From Goniomonas avonlea (lineage: Eukaryota > Cryptophyceae > Goniomonadida > Goniomonadaceae), in assembly GCA_003573635.1 (NCBI GenBank), contig QUTJ01031238.1, forward strand, positions 1-10,489: a stretch of DNA of 10,489 nt, written 5' to 3'. The notes beneath the pieces are model-generated. The model was not told where the DNA came from and did no database searches. It worked only from the letters and a program-made list of their open reading frames with translations. Shown here in pieces: positions 1 to 7,884 of the stretch (position 1 is its first letter; every line of letters starts with the position of its first letter). The position numbers were made by a program, and so were the translations under genes.

Positions 1-36
<36 letters not shown>

Positions 37-67
37 GTGTGTGCGTGTGCGCGCGCGCGCGTGTGTG
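1..67. repeat. (CT)n tract followed by alternating GT/GC tract
   Basis: Positions 1-33 are an uninterrupted CT dinucleotide run, cut by the window edge. Positions 35-67 are an almost pure alternating purine-pyrimidine run of GT and GC. Both lie in the intron that ends at the acceptor at 126. Alternating GC/GT DNA is known to favour Z-DNA and CT runs to favour triplex DNA; whether that happens here is inference. Confidence 0.9.
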
Positions 68-126
68 GCGTTTGACTGGTGACTCGTGGCTTCCCGGCCA
101 GGCTTGTGCACCAACACATTTCACAG

Positions 127-1495
127 CGGCGAACAAGAAAGGCTTCAACTTGCACCAGGGCATCACCAAACTCGTGAAGAAACTCCGAAGCCCGACCCCC
201 GTGGTGGCGCGCGCAGCAGCTCGCGCCCTCGCCGCGGTCTGCCAGGATGTTGGTGCGTTGGATGTTCGAAGACAAAGAGTCAGTTCACTGCCTCAGTCGT
301 CAGCTCGTGCGCCGGTTGTGTGTACGTGTGCGGGGTTGTGTGTGCGCGGGCGTTTGTATTGTGTGTACGTGCTGTGTGCGTGGGTTGTGTGTGTGCAGGC
401 GTTTGTCTGTTGAACCTAAAGGCTAAGCGATTACTCCGTCCGCAGAAATGAATAAGCACGAGGCATGCCGCATGGCCGCAGCCCCTCCCCTCATTGAGCT
501 GTCGCGCTCCAACCTCATCGCAGTTCGCACTGATGTACGTACAGACTCCTGCTGCGTTGGGTGCATGATGGACACCGACACACGCGCACACAGACACCTG
601 TTAGATACGCACACGCATACAAAACAGGCAGGCACTTTACGCGCGCGCACTGACACCTCTCGACACGCGCACACACGCACCTGCACAGCAGACACACTCG
701 ATGCGAATACACATGCCCTGTTGTCGTTGGTGCTTGGTGAGCAAGGTTGCTGTGGGGGGTGCCGCTGTGTCTCTGTTTGAAGTGTCACACTCATGGCACT
801 GTGTCGAGGGTGCCGCTGTGTCGAGGGTGCCGCTGTGTCTGTTTGAAGTGTCACACTCATGGCACTGAGTAAGCACACTCGAACCTGTTGAGATAAGGTT
901 CTTTTTCCGCTCGCGCTGAGCACCGAATTTGAGCATTTATCCGCATCTCAGGCGACTAACACGCTGTACGTCCTGGGTATCAAGAACCCGTTGCAGCGAA
1001 CCGAGTGGCCTCTGTTAAAGAAGGTGCGACGCACTGTGCTGTTTCTGGTGCATGCGAGTGGTTGCCTGATTGGGATCTCCCTTGTTGTGCTGGGGGATGC
1101 GGGAGGGGGTGCGTGCGCAGCGAATGTCAAGGCGGCTGTTTTGAGTGTGAAGGTTGCTGTTTGCGGAGCGTAAACCGGGCTGTTCGAGGAATGTGAACGG
1201 GGTTGTTTGAGGAGTGTGAACGGGGCTGTTCGAGCTGTGTAAACGTGCCTCTTTGAGGAGTGTAAACTGGGGCAACATTTCACATCCTGGAACAACAACC
1301 CAATCGGAGCGTCCCAGGAGGGCTGTTCGCCTGACAACCGCGCGACAGGAACCGTACGGCTTCCTCACCAAGGCAGAGATCGCCGAGCGCAACGCGCAGC
1401 TTGCTCAAAACGCCACGGGTCACTCCGCAGGGCAGTCCATGCAGCACACGCAGTCCGACACTGGTGATGTCTCTGCCACCCCCGCGGCATCCTGA
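127..1495 (+). CDS. Armadillo-repeat protein, C-terminal part (5' end outside window)
   Basis: Exons 127-252, 446-534, 952-1023 and 1349-1495 join in frame (introns 253-445 phase 1, 535-951 phase 0, 1024-1348 phase 0; donors GTGCGT, GTACGT, GTGCGA). The joined product has armadillo-type helices: LVKKLRSPTPVVARAAARAL, then NKHEACRMAAAPPLIELSRS followed by AVRTD, and across the next junction ATNTLYVLGI. Repeats of this type stack into a superhelix used for protein binding. After the last repeat come a probable amphipathic helix (GFLTKAEIAERNAQLAQ) and a short disordered tail rich in Ser, Thr, Gln and His, ending at TGA 1493-1495. About 144 residues are visible. The acceptor at 126 is the best first boundary, but an earlier one cannot be excluded. 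The armadillo subfamily, and so the function, is not recognisable. Its introns (193, 417 and 325 bp) are several times longer than those of its neighbours and carry simple repeats. Confidence 0.72.
300..412. repeat. GT-rich intronic low-complexity tract
   Basis: Inside intron 253-445 of the armadillo gene, the + strand is dominated by interrupted GT repeats with GC and TACG variants. It is not coding: the apparent Val/Cys-rich translations are composition artefacts. Confidence 0.8.
572..705. repeat. AC-rich intronic low-complexity tract
   Basis: Inside intron 535-951 of the armadillo gene, the + strand is rich in CA/CG/AC dinucleotides (ACACGCGCACAC and similar). It is the complement in composition of the GT-rich tract in the previous intron, and the two flank the 89-nt exon 446-534. 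Confidence 0.8.
757..867. repeat. Direct repeats in armadillo-gene intron
   Basis: A segment of about 41-43 bp containing GAAGTGTCACACTCATGGCA occurs at about 760-801 and again at about 827-867. Between the copies lies a short tandem element, GTGTCGAGGGTGCCGCT, present twice (801-835). The copies differ by a CT dinucleotide, which suggests slippage or unequal crossing-over. Confidence 0.75.
1129..1266. repeat. 23-bp minisatellite, six units
   Basis: Six tandem units lie in intron 1024-1348 of the armadillo gene, starting at about 1129, 1151, 1175, 1198, 1221 and 1244. The last four are exactly 23 bp. The consensus is roughly CGGGGCTGTTTGAGGAGTGT followed by GAA or AAA. The units are diverged from one another, so the array is not recent. 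Confidence 0.8.
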
Positions 1496-1908
1496 GCGCG
1501 CGGCAACACGGATCGCTGCACTCGCATTGAACGCTGTGCGCGCGTGATGCTGCGTCCGGGGGAGCTTCGCTGCGCGCCCGTGTGCTGCGTGATGCTTCGT
1601 CCGGGTGGTCCGCTTTGTAATGAATATATTCAGTAAGCTTCACTTTCGCTACGGGTGACTCCCGACACAAGCGTGAGAGACAACTGTCATCGAGGTGAGG
1701 CAAGATTGAATCTGGTGAATCGTGAGGTTGCTCTGAGGAGAGTGACGTGGACATCCGTGAATCCTCTGACTGAGAGAAGAACCAAAGATATGACAATTGC
1801 ACATGTTGTAGCAATCTGTCCAAAGGGGCCGACAGATAAACGTGCGGTCCAGCAGAAACGACTTTACTGTTTACAACGCCGAGTAGGGACAGTATTCCAG
1901 CGCTGCCA
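1496..1908. other. Convergent intergenic region, no gene seen
   Basis: This 413-bp stretch lies between the stop codons of the armadillo gene (+) and the carrier gene (-). It contains a 19-bp direct repeat (GCGTGATGCTGCGTCCGGG at 1542-1560; 18/19 identical at 1587-1605) and a perfect 12-bp palindrome, TGAATATATTCA, at 1621-1632. The AT-rich patch around 1618-1632 could serve 3'-end formation. Open frames here show no recognisable protein motif. Confidence 0.6.
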
Positions 1909-3015
1909 TCATGATCGCAGAGCATCGTTGATGGACTTCACTAGCACCAGGGATATGCTGAGGCTCGGCAATGCCTTGATGTAATTGGGCACTGCGAATG
2001 ACGTAAGATCAAGCAAAGGCATTCGAATCGCACCTAGCCCACGATAGCACCCCCGCAAGCCTTCGTGCCGGATGGTTGACTTGAAACAGTCAATCATTCC
2101 TGAATAAAGAATTGGACGACCGTTTACGCCCTGTCCAGCAAGTGTTGGGAGAGGGAGCAACAATTCACAGCCAAACCTGAATTTGCAGCTTGGTCCGGAC
2201 AAGATTAAACGGATACGACACCAGGACCGCCGCAGTTGACACTTGGGCACTGTACGACAACTCTTGTGCTAGACCGATCTTGCCTTTGGTTTGATGCTCA
2301 AATTCCCCCGTGAGGAAAAAAAACAGTCCAAAGTAAGTCCCTTGAAATGGAATGATTCCACACAAGTTTGGCCCAAAACCTTTGTAAAATGCACGAATCC
2401 CACCCTCTTTCCATGTCCGCGCAATGCAATCAAATATGCCGGAGTATTCTCTGGTGGTGGCGACAGTCATGCGCGTCTTTGTCAGCTCCAAAGGATAGAT
2501 TAGAGTCTGCGAAGCGACCCCGCTCGCGGAGCCGGCCAGAATGTGCTGCCAAAGCGCCCCTTGATCCGCATTTCCAGACAGAGCCTCTGTTAGCCGCCGT
2601 TTCACAGTGTACTTCAACGCCTCATCTGGGATGACTTTGATCACGTTTGTGCCGTTCCCTCGCCAGAAACCCTTCCAGCCACCCTCACGCCAAACCTCCA
2701 TGCACGCGTGCTGCACACCACCAGTTCGCACCGTGCTAAAGGAACCAAACCGAGTGTGCCACTGCTCTTGCGACATGTTGGGAGGCCGCAATGGCACGCC
2801 CCGCCCGGCCTGCATCAGAGTTTTCAAGCGGTCCGCCGGCGCCTGCGAAAGCGGTAAGGAAAGAGCAGCCTGGGTGGTCGCTCACTCACAGTAACGGTTC
2901 GCGAGACAGCGCCCGCAGTAGCTCCAGCAAACATTGATATCGCAGTGTCATGAAACTTGCTGATCTGAGGGCGGGGCGGCGCGGAGGCATCCGAGTCGCT
3001 CGTGTCCGTGCCCAT
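1909..3015 (-). CDS. Mitochondrial carrier, short SCaMC-like (ATP-Mg/phosphate type)
   Basis: Exons (minus strand) 3015-2890, 2842-2177, 2130-2034 and 1991-1909 give a 323-aa protein; introns are 47, 46 and 42 bp. Family members sit in the inner mitochondrial membrane with six helices in three repeats. The three carrier signatures are PADRLK (44-49), PLELTK (159-164) and PFNLVR (253-258). SCaMC-like blocks include FAGATAGAVSRT, RGNGTNVIKV, EYSGIFDC and RAFYKGFGPNLCGIIPF. Proteins of this subfamily exchange ATP-Mg or ADP for phosphate; the substrate here is inferred from resemblance only. The N-terminus is only about 25 residues before the first helix, so the calcium-binding EF-hand domain of long SCaMCs is absent. 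The third signature has Asn where most carriers have an acid. The start ATG (3013-3015) is the first Met, and the gene is head-to-head with RAB21. The 42-bp last intron (1992-2033) has no in-frame stop and could be mistaken for coding sequence. Confidence 0.87.
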
Positions 3016-3263
3016 GGTTCACTTGCGCCTCCTGCGACACCGCGGCTCCGCGAGCCGTTTTTTCTCTTGTGTATGAAATGCGTGAACTACCGCTGAAGTT
3101 ATTAAGTACGATAATAAAACGCTCCGAAGAAGTCCGTTTGCCCTTCGTTAGCTTGTCAGTCATCGAGTCACTTCTATCCGCACGACACGACAGGCTCGAA
3201 CCTTTTGGGCTCTTCTTGCAAAAGGAGAACCAGATCAAGGCCACCTTGTTGTAAACCTGAACA
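3016..3263. promoter_or_regulatory. Divergent intergenic region between carrier and RAB21 genes
   Basis: These 248 bp separate two start codons pointing away from each other, so both promoters and 5' leaders must lie here or overlap it. A T-rich run at 3058-3066 and an AT-rich patch at about 3096-3120 are visible. No clear TATA box or named element can be assigned. Confidence 0.5.
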
Positions 3264-4110
3264 ATGTCGCGTTTGAGCTTTAAGGTTGTTCTTCTGGGAG
3301 AAGGTCGGTTGGCTCTTGTCGCCGTCGTTTCCGTTCGATGATCCTTGTGCATTGTAGGACGTGTTGGAAAGACATCGTTGGTTCTAAGATACGTGAACAA
3401 TGTCTTCTCAGAGAAACAGCAGTCCACAATTCAGGCCTCGTTCCTGAGCAAGCGACTCACAATCAACGATACCACTGTCAACCTTGCCATTTGGGTATGT
3501 TCGTTGCAGTCCTTCGTTGGCCCACCCGCTGTTTTCCAGGACACAGCAGGGCAGGAGCGCTTCCATGCTCTCGGTCCCATTTACTATCGCGATGCTGATG
3601 GTGTGTCTGAAAATTCCGTTGTTGCGTTGCAATTGGATTGACAGGAGCTCAGGTGCCCTTCTGGCCTATGACATCACCGACGCCGAGAGTTTCCAGAAGG
3701 TTAAAAACTGGGTCAAGGAGCTTCGGAAGATGGTGGGGTCCGAAATTGTTCTGGTGATCGCTGGCAACAAATGTGACTTGGAGAAGCAAAGGCAGGTTTC
3801 TGCCGCGGATGCCGACAGGTTTGATGACGTTTCAGCTTGTCATCGACCTGACCTTTCGTCAGTTATGCCCAGTCTGTGAATGCCATGCATTTCAGCACTT
3901 CCGCAAAAACCGGGAAAGGAATCGACGACTGTTTTTTGGCTTTGACAAAAAGTACGAACTCTCTAGTTCGTGCGAGTGGGCTCTGACCTGATTGTCGCAG
4001 AGATTCTAGAACGGAAGCAGGCTAGTGGCCGCAGGGCAGGCCCTGGCGCCGGCACTATTCCTATTGTTCCAGACGACGACACAAAACCGAAGAAGGATGG
4101 GTGTTGCTAG
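3264..4110 (+). CDS. RAB21: RAB21-like small GTPase
   Basis: Exons 3264-3303, 3358-3494, 3540-3600, 3653-3818, 3863-3951 and 4001-4110 give a 200-aa Rab protein; the introns are 54, 45, 52, 44 and 49 bp. Visible GTPase motifs: P-loop GEGRVGKT (12-19), switch II DTAGQE (60-65), NKCD (118-121) and SAK (148-150). The blocks [58 protein letters not shown] and SYAQSV are characteristic of Rab21 rather than Rab5 or Rab22. The C-terminus is Lys-rich and ends in Cys-Cys, the usual double geranylgeranylation site for membrane attachment. Rab21 proteins work on early endosomes, in endocytosis and in integrin or adhesion trafficking in animals. Key nucleotide-binding residues, including the catalytic Gln, are intact. 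The 45-bp second intron (3495-3539) is a stop-free multiple of three, so unspliced reading would wrongly insert 15 residues after the switch-II Trp. Confidence 0.95.
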
Positions 4111-4841
4111 GACTCACGGATGCGGACACAAGGACTGACTGTTCCGGTACTGGTGATGGCCGATCAATGCGGCCATATTGTTTGCTGGTGGTGTTCGAGG
4201 GACCCGCAGGCTCAAGCAGATGCAACTTGTGCATACGCACCTCGCCTGAATTGTGGCGGTGGTGTCGTTCGATCTTGGGCTCTTTATTGAGCGGCCAGCA
4301 GTTTGTCGAGAAGGGTGTATGGATGAATGGATGAACACACACACGCAAGGGAGCAGAAAGAACTCACCAGTGCAGTACAAGAAATCAAAGATATGTTTGT
4401 TTTCATGTCGTCTCACGAGACTCCTGCTCCAGGGTCTCTGATTCCTGAATGCCGCCCCGTTCAGCATGATCTGTTTCCCGTGGTCTGAATGCGTGCTCTG
4501 AATGCTTTCCACATTCACAACCACCTCTCCTTCACCGAATCTGAATGCTTTCCCATTGAACAACGACCTGAACGCCTTGATTGCGGACCCTTGGAACAGG
4601 AGCAATCAAAGTGGAACAACAGCAGACGCACCCCCCTTTAAACTCGAAATGGGCACAAGCCTCAAACGCCAACATAATGCACATCGGGATGAGGCTGGTT
4701 TCTGTTTCCTCCAACCAAAGTGCGTGGACACTTTCAAGAATCAACTCACGAGGGCACGGCCATGACAGAGACGCAACGACAGCAAAAAGGAAATGACCAC
4801 CATCCCTTTTAATGAGCGACACCCCTCCGGGCAAACACCAT
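4111..4841. other. Convergent intergenic region, no gene seen
   Basis: These 731 bp between the RAB21 and RPS3 stop codons hold several open frames on both strands. None shows a recognisable domain, and none extends cleanly through plausible splice sites. A short GATG/AC-rich stretch lies at 4318-4345. The octamer CTGAATGC occurs four times between 4445 and 4550. A lineage-specific or non-coding transcript cannot be excluded. Confidence 0.5.
4444..4577. repeat. Cluster of CTGAATGC motifs
   Basis: CTGAATGC occurs at about 4445, 4484, 4498 and 4541, with a variant CTGAACGC at about 4569. Two copies extend into the same CTGAATGCTTTCC. Spacing is irregular, so this looks like a degraded short tandem or dispersed motif cluster. 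Confidence 0.55.
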
Positions 4842-6008
4842 TTAGTAGGCAGCACCACCGGCGTACGCGGGGGCAGCAGCGGGCGCTGCCGGCGCCTGCG
4901 AAAATTGGTCAGTTTCATCTCGAAGTAACAATCAACAAGAACCGTCCAAAAGCTGGAAAGCAAAAATCGTGGGAAAAAGGGTCAACCAGGAATATAGCTT
5001 GCGGGGATGAACAAGCAATTGATATAAAGTCAGCAAGGCAATCACAGACGCACGTCCTTGGTGTATCCGCCCTTGGGCTCCTGGACCGGGAGGACGACGT
5101 CGTCCTTGGGGTCGAACACGGTGACCATGTCGGGCTGGGGCTGCTTGGGGCCCTGCTTGCCTTCCGGGTCCCAGGGAAGCATGATGGAGACCTTCACACC
5201 GAGCACGCCTGCGTACTGTTATTTCGGCCAGCAAAAACAAAACCTTATGAGCTTACCCTGGCGCATCTGGACGTGGCGGGTGGCCTTGTCCAGGTAGTGC
5301 TTCTGCGGCTCACCAGAGTGGATCATGTAGCCATCCTTGAACTTCATGGCCTTGGCGCGCTGGGCACGGAGCTTGCCGGAAACGCACACCTCGCAACCCT
5401 TGGCACCGGACTCCATGACGAAGCGGAGCACACCGTAGCACGCCCTGCCAAGACAATCGTGAGCCCAGCCGCAAACCTCATTCACGTGACGCGAACCTGC
5501 GGACGGCAAGGCCACCCAGAAGCTTGAACTTCAGGGACTCAGCCTGGGCCATGGCGCAAAGACCACGGTTGTTCACACGCTCAGCGTAGAGCTCCACGGT
5601 GTTCTCGGGGAAGTTGAAGCGCTTCTGGACGCACTACATGGAGAACTTAGTCACGCAGAAAAAACAATTTGGAGCAGCATACCGCGGTCAACTCGCGGAT
5701 GCGCTTGCCACGCTCACCCAGAACCTCACGGGTGCGGGTGGCGCGGATGATGATCTCCGTGCGCATGGGGGTCACACGGACCTCCACACCGGAGTAGCCC
5801 TACAGGAAGATTTATTAGACTAGGAAAACGAGCAAGAACGAATTGTCGCACATCCTCGGCCAGCTCGCGAGTGAGGAACTCGTTGAGCTCGGCGAAGAAG
5901 ACTCCGTCGGCAACGAACTGAAACGAGTGTTAAATTATGAAGCAGCACAGCCGCAGCGAATGGTACCTTGCGCTTCTTGGATGTCACCCTTTGGACAGTA
6001 GTCGACAT
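4842..6008 (-). CDS. RPS3: 40S ribosomal protein S3 (uS3)
   Basis: Seven exons on the minus strand: 6008-5967, 5917-5852, 5799-5683, 5633-5497, 5444-5257, 5208-5054 and 4895-4842 (252 aa). Introns are 49, 52, 49, 52, 48 and 158 bp. The protein is the small-subunit component at the mRNA entry channel. It starts [19 protein letters not shown], followed by the near-universal [21 protein letters not shown] type-2 KH domain has its GxxG loop as GERG (64-67), followed by KRIREL. Then come [55 protein letters not shown] and [19 protein letters not shown]. Exon 6 either runs on for three codons to a stop at 5042-5044 or is spliced at the GTGCGT donor (5053) to a short last exon encoding [17 protein letters not shown]. 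The spliced form gives a length close to other eukaryotic uS3 (about 240-250 aa) and an Ala/Pro-rich tail. It lies head-to-head with the GNAT gene. Confidence 0.96.
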
Positions 6009-6232
6009 TGGTCTTGGCGGTGGTTGCTCCCTCGCAGCAGCACGAGTCTATCCACTTGAATTCGCAGTCAATTTGACAGCTTCGCGTGCTATGTATAAGA
6101 TTCTCCGCTCATACATCCAAGTATCAACTTCTATCAAGCAACTCGGTTACTCGGTCGTTCCTGCAATTATCGAGTAAGATAGGTGATGGAACAGTACAAC
6201 GATGGAACTTATCATGGAAGACGAAAATTTCA
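6009..6232. promoter_or_regulatory. Divergent intergenic region between RPS3 and GNAT genes
   Basis: These 224 bp lie between opposing start codons. A TATA-like TATGTATAAG is present at about 6090-6099, facing the GNAT gene; its use is unproven. Two small upstream ORFs precede the GNAT start codon, from 6186 and from 6202, and both terminate on or just past that start codon. Confidence 0.45.
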
Positions 6233-6832
6233 ATGAGTGAAACCCGCGAGTTCTTTCGCACGACCAGATGTCGGGCTCGAGCCTATGCTGTGAGAGGAGA
6301 CGAGTCTTTTCTCATGTGTCATTGGGGTGATAGAAACGTCGTCAAGTACATGGAAGAGTGTTTTATCGGCTCAATAAGTGAAGCTGAGGCTGAGATTGCT
6401 GACTGCGCATCGAGACTGGAACAGGACAATGGTCTCACAAACTATGTTGTCGAATCCCTGGAGACTTCAGAGCCGATTGGAACTTGTGGGGCCTGGTTGA
6501 TTGCCAGCTCTGTGGGAGGCGATAAACTTCACCAACGGTGGCAGAGCCAGGACGGCGCGGTCAAGGAGATCGAGGTTGGCTATGACCTGGCGGTCGATAA
6601 ATGGGGGCAAGGCCTTGGAACCGAACTTCTAAAAGGTCTCATGAGTGTGCTGCGTGTACCCGGTCAGCCTTGGCAGGGCTTACCAATTGTAGCATTCGTG
6701 GATGCGGAAAACGTTGGCTCACAACGGGTGCTTGAAAAAGGTGGTTTCATTCTTGAGGGAGAGCGTCAGTATCACGTGGGCAATTCTAAATTTGAGCCTG
6801 CCTTGCGATTCAAGTTGGGTGGCGTCAGTTGA
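6233..6832 (+). CDS. GNAT N-acetyltransferase, RimJ/RimL type
   Basis: This is a single-exon gene of 199 aa; the ATG at 6233 is the first in-frame Met after the upstream stop. Members of this fold transfer acetyl from acetyl-CoA to an amine (protein N-terminus, amino sugar or small molecule). An early TTRCRARAY segment matches the TxRLxLR strand that opens RimJ/RimL-type domains, followed by WGDRNVVKYM. The acetyl-CoA-binding motif A is strand EIEVGYDLAVDKWGQGLGTE (about 111-130), with a Q-G-L-G loop. Motif B is VDAENVGSQRVLEKGGF (about 157-173), where Asn and Arg anchor the cofactor side, then LEGER. The length is usual for the family. No localisation signal is evident. It is the only intronless gene in the window, which might mean a retrogene or transferred origin, but this is inference. 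The substrate is unknown. Confidence 0.88.
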   Translation: MSETREFFRTTRCRARAYAVRGDESFLMCHWGDRNVVKYMEECFIGSISEAEAEIADCASRLEQDNGLTNYVVESLETSEPIGTCGAWLIASSVGGDKLHQRWQSQDGAVKEIEVGYDLAVDKWGQGLGTELLKGLMSVLRVPGQPWQGLPIVAFVDAENVGSQRVLEKGGFILEGERQYHVGNSKFEPALRFKLGGVS

Positions 6833-6982
6833 CCTCCAGGGTAAAGCGCCGAGATCGTCGCTGAATGAAGGATGTTCTCTGACGCGTTCAAGATCCGCAT
6901 GTGAGCAACGACAACTTGGTTGATTAATTTATCATCGTGTGTGTCTAACAAAGTTCTCGAATTGAGTCCATCGAGCAGAAAA
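6833..6982. terminator. Convergent 3' ends of GNAT and COMMD7-like genes
   Basis: Only 150 bp separate the two stop codons, so the 3' untranslated regions must be short or overlapping. An AT-rich, nearly palindromic TGATTAATTTATCA at 6921-6934 is the best candidate for 3'-end signals on both strands. No canonical AATAAA is seen. Confidence 0.35.
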
Positions 6983-7884
6983 TTAGGTGAAGTAGTCCAG
7001 GCTGGCTTTGGCCTTCTCCATCTCTTGGAGAAATTGATAGAACTGCGTCGGCTGTCGTAACACAGTGAGAGTGAGAAAACTACAGTGAGGTGCACTGCAG
7101 TGCTTCCTTTGGCCTTCTCCATCTCTTGGAGAAATTGATAGAACTGCGGCAGAGAAAGCTCTGATACCAGTTGAGTCAGACCACGAACGGAACGTGGCAG
7201 CACTCACCCATGTTGACATTGTCAGCCTTGGTAACTCCGCTGTCCAACACAAGCTTGAGCTGAAGGAAAGTGCGCCCCACTTGGTCCAGTTCGGAACTCG
7301 ATGCCGTGGCTGAGACAATTTAGTTTGTGCACTGGAAAATAAACCAGCCTTTACCTCCAAACCTCCACTCAAGATCCAGGAGCTTGTTCACAAGAAGCGT
7401 GTGATCCGCCTGGGTGCGGGAGAGAGACACCAGACTCTGGCGCCACAAGCCACCAACGATTTCTGCTTTGTCCGCATCCATGCCTTCGAATACATGATAA
7501 GTCGATCTGGTTCGGGAATAAGCCAGGAACGCACCAAATTTGACGAGATCTTCCTGAACAAATGCGGGGCTGAGATTTTTTCGCGTGGCACCCTGCAAGA
7601 ACACAAGGGTTCCCCGCAAGGTGTTTTTCAACGAATTCGGATTGACACTGTGTTCCTCCGCAAAATTTGACATTGACTCTAACAATGCTTGGGCATCGGA
7701 ATTCGTTAAGAACGCCGTGGCATGGCCGACGAACTGAGAAAGAGCTTCCGGTTCGAACTTATTCAAGTTTTGGATGTCATTGACGAGCTGCGGTTCGACA
7801 TCCTCGTTCTGCATGTGAGAGTCAGCTCGGAGCAGAAACGCGCCCAAACATCAATCGCACAGTGAAACGAAAGCCCGTCTCCAT
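6983..7884 (-). CDS. COMMD7: COMM domain protein, COMMD7-like
   Basis: Six exons on the minus strand: 7884-7861, 7808-7535, 7483-7355, 7309-7208, 7160-7096 and 7042-6983, giving 217 aa. Introns are 52, 51, 45, 47 and 53 bp. COMMD proteins form the ten-subunit ring of the Commander/CCC complex, which recycles membrane cargo from endosomes. The all-helical N-terminal part (DIQNLNKFEPEALSQFVGHA onward) is followed by a COMM domain from LLDLEWRFG (about 134-142) through TFLQLKLVLD to ELSLPQFYQFLQEMEKAK. The order and the C-terminal signature fit COMMD7 best; animal COMMD7 is about 200 aa. The excess comes from a duplicated C-terminal segment: FYQFLQEMEKAK occurs at 183-194 and again at 199-210, before the final ASLDYFT. 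The 8-codon first exon (ATG 7882-7884) was chosen because it restores an ATG and a normal-sized intron; the alternative is Met at 7811-7813. The 51-bp intron is stop-free and in frame. Confidence 0.85.
7006..7148. repeat. Perfect 42-bp exon duplication in COMMD7-like gene
   Basis: Positions 7006-7047 and 7107-7148 are identical over 42 bp and are 101 bp apart. The repeat encodes QFYQFLQEMEKAK on the minus strand. The 59-bp spacer is not itself duplicated and contains most of the 53-bp intron 7043-7095. Confidence 0.93.

Noticed and set aside
39-413. Continuous + strand frame with a Val/Cys-rich C-terminus
   Set aside because: Only 127-252 is exon-like. The rest is GT-repeat intron, as shown by a phase-matched donor at 253 and an acceptor at 445.
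1365-1925. Long minus-strand open frame (186 codons) opposite the armadillo last exon
   Set aside because: It runs antisense through a well-supported exon and shows no domain; its composition follows the GC-rich complementary strand.
4502-4963. Open frames on both strands between RAB21 and RPS3
   Set aside because: No recognised motif. The minus-strand one overlaps the RPS3 last exon in another frame, and the plus-strand one is shaped by the CTGAATGC repeats.
6086-6232. N-terminal extension of the GNAT frame
   Set aside because: The extension has no in-frame ATG before 6233 and adds no family motif; it is most likely 5' leader.
6237-6267. Possible 31-bp intron that would fuse the 6202 upstream ORF to the GNAT frame
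   Set aside because: The phases work, but 31 bp is shorter than every other intron here (minimum 42), and the unspliced frame keeps the expected TTRCRARAY strand.
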